In this document: positions 7,515 through 14,562 of the stretch, one piece after another | Layout of the letters: every line of letters begins with the position of its first letter | How positions within the stretch are numbered: the stretch's first letter is position 1 | NCBI GenBank assembly: GCA_049606855.1 | Contig: JBMYVY010000003.1 | Coordinates: forward strand, 62,001 to 126,000 | DNA length: 64,000 bases | Source: JBELHR01 sp049606855 | Lineage (GTDB): Bacteria; Bacteroidota; Bacteroidia; Flavobacteriales; Flavobacteriaceae | Reading direction: 5' to 3' | The notes under the pieces: model-generated | Told to the model about the DNA's origin: nothing | Databases searched by the model: none | What the model saw: the letters and a program-made list of their open reading frames with translations, nothing else | Translations under genes and position numbers: made by a program

Positions 7515-8140
7515 AGTGTTTTAAACTCAAATCCGCGATTTTTTAATTCCATTATTACGGTCTCTAGACTACCGTAAAGGTTCTTTTGTGCCTTAACTGA
7601 ATCGTGAAAGACTAGTATACTTCCGTCTTTTGCATTTTTCAAGCAATTGTCGACACACACTTGAGGGCTGTTTTTTACATCCCAATCTGCGCTCAAAGCC
7701 GTCCACATTATAATTTTATAAGCTTGATTTTTTAATGCTCTTATCTGTTTTTTTCGGATACGTCCATAAGGTGGTCGAAAAAGCAACCCCTGTTCTTTGG
7801 GGATTAACTGCGCTGTTTCCTCAATATTTTTAAGGTATTTCTCAGTTTTAGTATCCCATCCATTCAGGTGATTTTGAGTGTGATTTCCGATGCGGTGGCC
7901 TGCCTCTAAAATTCGATTGAAAATGGCGGGATGATTCTCTATGTTTTTTCCAATGCAAAAGAAACTTGCTTGGATTTCATATTTTGCTAATAAATCCAAC
8001 ACCCAATCCGTTACCTCTGGAGTGGGACCATCATCAAAGGTCAGATAAATGGTCTTTGAATTTTCTCGCTGCTGCTCCCAAATCAGTTCAGGATAAACTA
8101 ACTTAAAGGCTTTGGAAACAGCAACGAGATAATTTTTCAT
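7511..8140 (-). CDS. Polysaccharide deacetylase family protein (NodB domain)
   Basis: A 209-residue carbohydrate esterase family 4 protein. The five NodB motifs are visible: TFDDGP (catalytic and metal Asp), GNHTQNH (the two metal His), RPPYGR, the LSADWDV region, and LVFHDS. Such enzymes remove N- or O-acetyl groups from peptidoglycan, chitin-like or exopolysaccharide chains. No signal peptide is seen, so a cytoplasmic or membrane-associated site is likely. It starts on the last base of the upstream DUF2723 gene (1-base overlap), so the two are co-transcribed and probably coupled in a surface-glycan or glycoprotein pathway. The substrate is unknown. Confidence 0.9.
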   Translation of the reverse strand: MKNYLVAVSKAFKLVYPELIWEQQRENSKTIYLTFDDGPTPEVTDWVLDLLAKYEIQASFFCIGKNIENHPAIFNRILEAGHRIGNHTQNHLNGWDTKTEKYLKNIEETAQLIPKEQGLLFRPPYGRIRKKQIRALKNQAYKIIMWTALSADWDVKNSPQVCVDNCLKNAKDGSILVFHDSVKAQKNLYGSLETVIMELKNRGFEFKTL

Positions 8141-11100
8141 TATTCTTCTTGAATGAGTCCTTCAAATAATTTAATGTGAGCAATAAACTCATTTTGTTTT
8201 TCTTCTAAATACGCTTCGTCTTCAAAACGTGAGAAGTCCCCCATAATTGATCGATACATGTTTAAGTTGTTTTCGATCTCATTAAAGATTACAGGAAGGT
8301 AGTTTTGATCAAAACTACTGTAATAACGGAGTCTGTCTTGGAATATACTAATTAGCGTATTTGCTGTTTGGCGAGCCATTTCACGATCGCCAGAAATATA
8401 ATACAGTTGCGGGTATCCAAGGGACATTCCATAATGTCCAAATCTACGAATTGGCATTTTTTCTAGGGAGAAGTCAAGTACTTCTTGAGCACGCAAACTA
8501 TCGCCCTCTTTAAGGTACTCTTCAGCCAATCGAGTAAAGTTATTTCTCAATGAAATAGCGTTTTTACGCGTTTCAGGATCCACGTACATTTGATCAGAAT
8601 CAAAGCGTTTCCAGTCCCATCCCATCATGATTTTGTACATGTGTTCCGTATCAATTCTTCCCAAATCAAATAGGTTTGAACTAATTGCCGTTTTGATTGG
8701 TACTAATCGGTAAGAAAGACCATCTAATTGAAGATAATCTTTCATCCAAATATATTCTTCATCTGCATTGGCACCGCCAGTAAAGTAGATGGGACGTTTC
8801 CAATCATTATTAGCAATGATATCTAGCATCATAATTCTGTTTTTTCCTATTGCAGTTTCATCGATTTCAATATCGATATAAGGCAAAATCAAGTCTGCAT
8901 CTTCAGGCTTAACAATTCCGCTGGCAAGAACATTTTCTTTATTTACAGGAATTCTAATTTTATTGCTTGGGTATATTTTGACTTTGGTCCCGCGCTCATC
9001 AGCCTCTACATAAGTAATGTCTCGATCAGATTCCATCCATCTCATAAAATACTCAATATCTAAGATTGAATCTTTCAATTGAGGGTATGGAACATAATAA
9101 GCCGCATCTAGGGTTCCGTATTTATATTTGTCATGGGTCAATTGAGAAGGAATCGCCTCAGCGTCGTAGGTTTTTCGCTTCATTTGATCGATGTACCAAT
9201 CCGTATTAAAAAGACTCGTATTGACAAGTTTTAAATCTGTTCTATAATTTTCAACCTCTTGCATATACCACAGCGGGAAGGTATCATTATCACCAATGGT
9301 AAACATAATGGAGTTTGGCAAGCAGGAGTCCAGATAGGCCTGAGCATTTAAATGAGCCGTATAGCGATTTGAACGATCGTGATCATCCCAATTTTGACTG
9401 GCCATAAGACCTGGAACTGCAATCAAGGTTATTGTTGTTAATCCAATGGCAAGAGACTTCGCATTCAGCTTGGATTTATATTTGTCAAATAAAGCATATA
9501 CCCCGAACCCTATCCATATTGCAAATATATAGAAGGAACCAACTACTGCATAATCGCGTTCTCTTGGTTCAAACGGTCTTGGATTGGTGTAAAAAATAAT
9601 TGCAAGACCTGTGAAAGCAAAAAACAAAAATAAGACCCAGAAATTTTTAGGATCTCTTTTTATTTGCCAAAACAAACCAATTAATCCAATGATTAAAGGA
9701 ATGAAATAATAAGTATTGCGTCCTTTATTTTCTTTTGCATCTAATGGAAGATTGTCCTGTGGTCCTAAAAATAGTTCATCGACAAAGTCAATTCCAGAAA
9801 TCCAGTTTCCGTTGAAAATATCTAAATTACCTTGAATATCATTTTGCTTTCCAACAAAATTCCACATGAAATAACGGAAGTACATATAATTGAACTGATA
9901 ATCAATCATGAAGTACAAATTCTCTCCCATAGTAGGTCTTCGTGTTGAATTCTCAGGGATCCCTACAATGGATTTGTAGTTATTTGCATTCGCTGGATTC
10001 ACCATTCGAGGAATAAATCCTTTATGCTTAGGGCCGTAATTTGGTATAGCCATTTCATAATCGTTAACGATTATGTATTTACCTAGTTTTTCGTCCTTTT
10101 CATACTTAGGTGTATCGTCTCTATAAGGATCTCTTGGATCTTGGCTTCGGTCATAAGTAACCGAGTAATAAGTATCATAAAACACATTGGCATCACCGTA
10201 TTGCTCGCGGTTGTAATAGGCCAATAATTCTCTTGCACTTGAAGGGTTGTTTTCGTTTATCGTAGTGTCTGCATTTGCTCTAATTGGAAGCATCATCCAA
10301 GACGAAAATCCAATCATGATAAACAAGGTCGCAAGGATGGCAGTATTTGCTTTGATCATCCCTTTTGAGCGGGTTTTTTTCAGACCAAAATAAAACAGAG
10401 CCACGATGATCAACATGGCGATAATAGAACCGCTATTGAACGGAAGACCTATGGTGTTAACAAAAAATAATTCTGAGACAGAGAAGAATTTAAGCGTAAA
10501 TGGGAAGAGCACCTTAAATACTAGTGCCAAAACAACAACTGCAACAACGTTTGCAATAATGAAATTCTTGGGACTGCTTAAATCGTAATATTTATAAAGA
10601 TATAGGAAAACAATCGCAGGAATTACAAGTAATGACAGGATGTGAACCCCAAATGATAAGCCTACGACCAATGATATTAATAATAGCCATTTATGTCCAT
10701 AAGGTTCCCCCATATGTTGTTCCCATTTTAACCCTAACCAAAACAAGATGGCCATGAGAAATGAAGACATTGCATATACCTCTGCTTCTACTGCGCTAAA
10801 CCAAAAACTATCACTAAATGTATAGGCTAAAGAACCAACTGCTGCTGCTCCAAGAACTGCAATTCCTTGACCGTACTCAAAATTATCTGTGATTTTTGCC
10901 GCCTTTTTTATCAAGATGGTCAAGGACCAAAACATAAATAATATGGTAAAAGCACTTGCTAATCCCGACATGAAATTCACTAAATATGCGATTTGAGTTG
11001 GGTCAGTGGTAAACATGGCAAAAAAGGCTCCTAACATCTGAAATAAAGGGGCTCCTGGTGGGTGACCAACCTCAAGTTTTACGGCTGTGGACAAATACTC

Positions 11101-11217
11101 TCCGCAATCCCAGTAACTAACTGTAGGTTCTAGGGTAAGGGTATATGTAATTAGGGCGATTACAAACACGGACCAACCTAGGATTCGGTCCCAAAATTCA
11201 AATTTCTTTACTGTCAT
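8140..11217 (-). CDS. DUF2723 membrane protein, GT-C-type glycosyltransferase candidate
   Basis: A 1025-residue polytopic protein. The first half (about 1-560) contains roughly a dozen hydrophobic segments; the C-terminal 450 residues look soluble with alpha-helical repeats. The family signature is TVSYWDCGEYLSTA followed by GHPPGAPLF in the first extracytoplasmic loop, where the acidic residues match the catalytic Asp/Glu position of GT-C glycosyltransferases. DUF2723 includes TMEM260, a eukaryotic protein O-mannosyltransferase, so a role in protein or surface glycosylation is reasonable but inferred. It is transcribed into a polysaccharide deacetylase gene with a 1-base overlap. It is common in Bacteroidota. 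Confidence 0.85.
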   Translation of the reverse strand: MTVKKFEFWDRILGWSVFVIALITYTLTLEPTVSYWDCGEYLSTAVKLEVGHPPGAPLFQMLGAFFAMFTTDPTQIAYLVNFMSGLASAFTILFMFWSLTILIKKAAKITDNFEYGQGIAVLGAAAVGSLAYTFSDSFWFSAVEAEVYAMSSFLMAILFWLGLKWEQHMGEPYGHKWLLLISLVVGLSFGVHILSLLVIPAIVFLYLYKYYDLSSPKNFIIANVVAVVVLALVFKVLFPFTLKFFSVSELFFVNTIGLPFNSGSIIAMLIIVALFYFGLKKTRSKGMIKANTAILATLFIMIGFSSWMMLPIRANADTTINENNPSSARELLAYYNREQYGDANVFYDTYYSVTYDRSQDPRDPYRDDTPKYEKDEKLGKYIIVNDYEMAIPNYGPKHKGFIPRMVNPANANNYKSIVGIPENSTRRPTMGENLYFMIDYQFNYMYFRYFMWNFVGKQNDIQGNLDIFNGNWISGIDFVDELFLGPQDNLPLDAKENKGRNTYYFIPLIIGLIGLFWQIKRDPKNFWVLFLFFAFTGLAIIFYTNPRPFEPRERDYAVVGSFYIFAIWIGFGVYALFDKYKSKLNAKSLAIGLTTITLIAVPGLMASQNWDDHDRSNRYTAHLNAQAYLDSCLPNSIMFTIGDNDTFPLWYMQEVENYRTDLKLVNTSLFNTDWYIDQMKRKTYDAEAIPSQLTHDKYKYGTLDAAYYVPYPQLKDSILDIEYFMRWMESDRDITYVEADERGTKVKIYPSNKIRIPVNKENVLASGIVKPEDADLILPYIDIEIDETAIGKNRIMMLDIIANNDWKRPIYFTGGANADEEYIWMKDYLQLDGLSYRLVPIKTAISSNLFDLGRIDTEHMYKIMMGWDWKRFDSDQMYVDPETRKNAISLRNNFTRLAEEYLKEGDSLRAQEVLDFSLEKMPIRRFGHYGMSLGYPQLYYISGDREMARQTANTLISIFQDRLRYYSSFDQNYLPVIFNEIENNLNMYRSIMGDFSRFEDEAYLEEKQNEFIAHIKLFEGLIQEE

Positions 11218-11324
11218 GTTAATTTTTATATGAGGCGAATTTAATAATTAAAAAATGAAAATACGACCCAAGATTTTCCTAGCGTTTAAAGAAATGTTAA
11301 AATGAAAAAAAAATTAAAAATTTC

Positions 11325-11354
11325 TTGTTGAAATCAAAGAATGTTTTAAATTTG
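11325..11354 (+). promoter_or_regulatory. tRNA-Gln promoter
   Basis: TTG (11325-11327), 19 bases, TAAATTTG (11347-11354) is a full match to the Bacteroidota consensus. The predicted start is near 11359, about 13 bases before the mature tRNA. Confidence 0.8.
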
Positions 11355-11371
11355 CACCCGCATTAAGCAAT

Positions 11372-11442
11372 TGACCCATGGTGTAATGGTAGCACTCCGG
11401 TTTTTGGTACCGTCAGTCAAGGTTCGAGTCCTTGTGGGTCAA
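11372..11442 (+). tRNA. tRNA-Gln (anticodon TTG)
   Basis: A 71-base cloverleaf: acceptor stem TGACCCA/TGGGTCA, a D arm with GGTAG, an anticodon loop TTTTGGT with anticodon TTG at 11404-11406, and a T arm CAAGG-TTCGAGT-CCTTG. The outermost anticodon-stem pair appears to be a C-T mismatch. CCA is not encoded. It is followed by its own terminator. Confidence 0.95.
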
Positions 11443-11444
11443 CA

Positions 11445-11478
11445 AAGAGACAACTTTTCAGTTGTCTCTTTTTTTTTT
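11445..11478 (+). terminator. Terminator of tRNA-Gln
   Basis: A 10-bp stem AAGAGACAAC/GTTGTCTCTT with loop TTTTCA is followed by an uninterrupted T run to 11478. Confidence 0.9.
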
Positions 11479-11531
11479 GGGACAAAAAGTCAGGGAATAA
11501 AGAATGGTACGGGCTTTGAGTACAAACAAGT

Positions 11532-11834
11532 ATGGGAAATAAAAGTTTTAAAGAAATAATAAGTGGAAATCAGCCGGTTCTGGTTGATTTCTTTGCTACA
11601 TGGTGTGGGCCTTGTAAGCAAATGAGCCCCATCCTGGATCAATTTAAAAACGAAGTAGGGGATGGAGTAAAGGTTATAAAAATTGATGTAGACAAAAACC
11701 CTAAAGCCGCTTCGGTTTATGGAGTAAGAGGGGTACCTACCTTAATTTTGTTTAAAAAAGGGGAAATTAAATGGAGGCAGAGCGGAGTATTGTCTTCCGC
11801 CCAGCTCCAAAATGTATTGAGTCAACACGGTTAG
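11532..11834 (+). CDS. trxA: Thioredoxin
   Basis: A 100-residue cytoplasmic thioredoxin with the active site ATWCGPCKQM (about residues 22-31) and the cis-proline GVPTLILF. It reduces protein disulfides using electrons from thioredoxin reductase, which is not in this window. The ATG at 11532 gives a normal length. It ends within the last 4 bases of the convergent universal stress gene. A second, CXXC-less family member lies at 7221-7514. Confidence 0.93.
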   Translation: MGNKSFKEIISGNQPVLVDFFATWCGPCKQMSPILDQFKNEVGDGVKVIKIDVDKNPKAASVYGVRGVPTLILFKKGEIKWRQSGVLSSAQLQNVLSQHG

Positions 11835-12658
11835 GCTTTAAAAGTAATTACCGGCCTCATTGCATGATTGGCGAGATCTTCACCAATACTTCCATTGAAT
11901 AGATGAGATAAGCCGCTACGACCATGAGTGGTCAATGCGATGAGGTCAAAATTATGCGCTTTTGCAAAATTGAGAACGCCACGCTCAACACTTTCATCAT
12001 TATAGATATGTTTTGCGGCGACTGGAACTCCAGCTTTATCTATAAACGCTTGAATTTTTTCTTCACTTTCCAAGCTCGTTTCAAAGTTGTTAATGGTATT
12101 TACTCTCAAAACTTCTATTCGTGCATTAAACACGGCGTTAAAATTTTCGAGTTTTTGTAGTGTGGAAATACTCTCTGGATCAAAATCCGAGGCAAACAAT
12201 ATTTTGTTTGGTGAAAATAATGGCATTCCTTCTTTAATCACCAAGACCGGGATTGGGCTTTTGCGAACCACTTTTTCAGTATTCGACCCAATAAGCATTT
12301 CGCTTAAACCTGTTGCTCCTTTGCTCCCCATTACAACAAGGTCAATTTCCGCTTTTTCAGCTCCTTGAATAATACCAGAGAAGGTTTTTGCGAACTGTAA
12401 ATTTTGAACAACCTTAAGATCCTTAAACATGGGGTCTTTTGCAAATTCTTCGAATTCTTTCTGCGTTTGTTCCATGTAGAAAAGCGCTGTTGGTCCTGTT
12501 ACATTGGTGATTCCTGTTGGATCGACCATATCCACCGGCAATTCAAGCATGTGAAGCAGGTGAATCTCGCTGTCTGTTTTTCTTGCAATATCGGCAGCAA
12601 CCATAGCTGCTGCTCGAGCTTGATCTGAGAAATCGATGGGTACTAAAATTCTTTTCAT
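11831..12658 (-). CDS. Tandem universal stress protein (UspA family)
   Basis: A 275-residue protein made of two Usp domains (about 1-145 and 150-275). Domain 1 has the ATP-binding pattern GSKGATGLSEMLIGSNTEKV, and domain 2 has HGRSGLSHLFNGSIGEDL; both match the G-x2-G-x9-G-(S/T) signature of nucleotide-binding Usps. Such proteins accumulate during starvation and stress; the molecular role is generally unknown. It is a single gene divergent from the rimP operon; its stop overlaps trxA by 4 bases. Confidence 0.92.
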   Translation of the reverse strand: MKRILVPIDFSDQARAAAMVAADIARKTDSEIHLLHMLELPVDMVDPTGITNVTGPTALFYMEQTQKEFEEFAKDPMFKDLKVVQNLQFAKTFSGIIQGAEKAEIDLVVMGSKGATGLSEMLIGSNTEKVVRKSPIPVLVIKEGMPLFSPNKILFASDFDPESISTLQKLENFNAVFNARIEVLRVNTINNFETSLESEEKIQAFIDKAGVPVAAKHIYNDESVERGVLNFAKAHNFDLIALTTHGRSGLSHLFNGSIGEDLANHAMRPVITFKA

Positions 12659-12711
12659 GATTGTTAATTTTATTTAAATTTAGGTAAAAATCAAATAGTT
12701 ATAAATGATTT

Positions 12712-12742
12712 TTGTCAGTTCTGTGAATTCTACTTATATTTG
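12712..12742 (+). promoter_or_regulatory. rimP-nusA-infB promoter
   Basis: TTG (12712-12714), 20 bases, TATATTTG (12735-12742) fits the Bacteroidota consensus. A start near 12747 places the transcript 5' end downstream of an alternative in-frame ATG at 12705, which decides the rimP start in favour of 12804. Confidence 0.8.
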
Positions 12743-12769
12743 CACCGAAATCACTGAAAAATTAAATGA

Positions 12770-12797
12770 AGGGGACCTCGAAAAGTCCCCTCTTTTT
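12770..12797 (+). terminator. Terminator-like hairpin in the rimP leader
   Basis: AGGGGAC (12770-12776) pairs with GTCCCCT (12785-12791) around an 8-base loop and is followed by CTTTTT. It ends 6 bases before the rimP ATG, between promoter and gene, so it is placed to act as an attenuator or to mask the translation start. Confidence 0.65.
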
Positions 12798-12803
12798 GTA
12801 ATT

Positions 12804-13268
12804 ATGGATAATAAATTAGTCGCAAATTTGGTAGTAGAAGCACTTGCTGAAAATGAAAGTTTGTTTCTAGTTAATCTTGAAATTTCAGAGAATGACAAGA
12901 TTTTGGTTGAGGTTGATGGTGATCAAGGAGTGTCTTTAGAAGAAATCATCAGAATTTCTAGACATATTGAGCACAATTTGGATAGAGAAGAAGCTGATTT
13001 TAGTTTGGAAGTGACTACACCTGATATCGCTAGACCATTGACGATGTTGAGGCAGTATCGCAAAAATATTGGTAGAACTTTGGAAGTAAAAACTCAAGAT
13101 GATAAATTTGAGGGAACATTAGTTTCTGCCGATGACAATGAAGTGGTTTTGACTTGGAAGGCACGTGAGCCTAAGCCAATTGGAAAAGGAAAGCATACTG
13201 TAGAAAAAATAGAGAGAATAAGTCTTGGAGATATAATCCAGGCCAAAGTAAAGATAAAATTTAACTAA
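12804..13268 (+). CDS. rimP: Ribosome maturation factor RimP
   Basis: A 154-residue cytoplasmic factor for 30S subunit maturation. It starts at the ATG at 12804 (MDNKLVANLVVEALAENE), because the promoter maps downstream of the longer alternative start at 12705. Family marks are VEVDGDQGVSLEEI, the ISRHIEHNLDRE region, and SLEVTTPDIARPL near residues 70-80. The C-terminal Sm-like domain follows. It heads the rimP-nusA-infB unit that is conserved across bacteria, with a terminator-like hairpin in its leader. Confidence 0.95.
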   Translation: MDNKLVANLVVEALAENESLFLVNLEISENDKILVEVDGDQGVSLEEIIRISRHIEHNLDREEADFSLEVTTPDIARPLTMLRQYRKNIGRTLEVKTQDDKFEGTLVSADDNEVVLTWKAREPKPIGKGKHTVEKIERISLGDIIQAKVKIKFN

Positions 13269-13275
13269 GGATTAA

Positions 13276-14520
13276 ATGGAAAATTTAGATTTAATTAATT
13301 CGTTTTCAGAATTCAAAGATGATAAGAGTATTGACAGAGCAACGTTGATGTCTATTCTAGAGGAGGTTTTTAGAGCTGCTTTGAAAAGGAAGTTCGGTTC
13401 TGATGACAATTTTGACATTATTATTAATCCAGACAAAGGTGATTTAGAAATTTGGAGAAACCGTGTGGTTGTTGCTGATGGTGAAGTTGAGGAACCAAAT
13501 GAAGAGATTGCTCTTGCCGAAGCACGTCGTATAGAGCCAGATTTTGAGATCGGAGAAGATGTATCGGAAGAAGTTAAATTGATTGATCTTGGTCGTAGAG
13601 CGATTTTAGCACTGCGCCAAAATTTGATTTCAAAAATTTACGAACACGATTCCACCAACATCTTTAAACAATTTAAAGAATTGGAAGGAGATATTTATGC
13701 TGCAGAAGTTCACCACATTAAAAATAACGCTGTTATCCTATTGGATGATGAAGGAAATGAATTGGTTTTGCCTAAAAGTGAGCAAATCAAGTCAGATTAT
13801 TTCCGTAAAGGTGAATCCGTAAGAGGTATCATTAAGACGGTAGAGTTAAGAGGAAATAAGCCAGTTATTATGATGTCGCGTACTGCGCCAGAATTTTTAA
13901 CTAAACTTTTTGAACAAGAAATTCCTGAAGTATTTGATGGTTTAATTACGATTGAAGGTGTAGCTCGTGTTCCTGGTGAGAAGGCAAAAATTGCCGTAGA
14001 TTCTTATGATGACCGTATTGATCCAGTAGGGGCATGTGTCGGGATGAAAGGTTCTCGTATCCACGGAATTGTACGTGAATTAGGAAATGAAAATATTGAT
14101 GTAATTAATTACACTAAGAATACGCAATTATTTATTGCTAGGGCTTTGAGCCCGGCAAAAGTGGCGTCAATGGAGATTCACGAAGCTGAGGAAGGTAAGA
14201 GACCACGTGTTGATGTGTTCTTGAGACCAGAAGAAGTTTCAAAGGCAATTGGGCGCGGTGGTGTTAATATCCGTCTTGCAAGTCAATTGACAGGTTTTGA
14301 AATTGATGTTCAACGCGAAGGTTCTGATGAGGATGTTGAATTAGCAGAGTTTTCAGATGAAATCGATGCATGGGTAATTAGTGAATTGAGTAAGATTGGA
14401 CTTGATACTGCAAAAGATGTATTAGGTATGGATGTTACTGAATTAGTAAAGCGTACTGATTTAGAGGAAGAGACAATCATTGAGGTGCAACGCATATTAA
14501 GAGAAGAATTCGAAGATTAA
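13276..14520 (+). CDS. nusA: Transcription termination/antitermination factor NusA
   Basis: NusA, 414 residues, binds RNA polymerase and nascent RNA and modulates pausing, termination and antitermination. Order of domains: the N-terminal polymerase-binding domain (about 1-125), S1 (about 135-200), then two KH domains with DPVGACVGMKGSRI and IGRGGVNIRLASQLTG. The C-terminal 60 residues form a short acidic helical region rather than the two long acidic repeats of E. coli. It lies 7 bases after rimP. Given the hairpin in the operon leader, NusA feedback on its own operon is conceivable. Confidence 0.97.
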   Translation: MENLDLINSFSEFKDDKSIDRATLMSILEEVFRAALKRKFGSDDNFDIIINPDKGDLEIWRNRVVVADGEVEEPNEEIALAEARRIEPDFEIGEDVSEEVKLIDLGRRAILALRQNLISKIYEHDSTNIFKQFKELEGDIYAAEVHHIKNNAVILLDDEGNELVLPKSEQIKSDYFRKGESVRGIIKTVELRGNKPVIMMSRTAPEFLTKLFEQEIPEVFDGLITIEGVARVPGEKAKIAVDSYDDRIDPVGACVGMKGSRIHGIVRELGNENIDVINYTKNTQLFIARALSPAKVASMEIHEAEEGKRPRVDVFLRPEEVSKAIGRGGVNIRLASQLTGFEIDVQREGSDEDVELAEFSDEIDAWVISELSKIGLDTAKDVLGMDVTELVKRTDLEEETIIEVQRILREEFED

Positions 14521-14562
14521 TAGTATCTTCACACAAATTTTAGAATTATACAAAAACACTGT

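Noticed and set aside
12705..12803. Longer rimP start at 12705
   Set aside because: The first bases lie upstream of the predicted transcription start, and the extra 33 residues have no counterpart in RimP.
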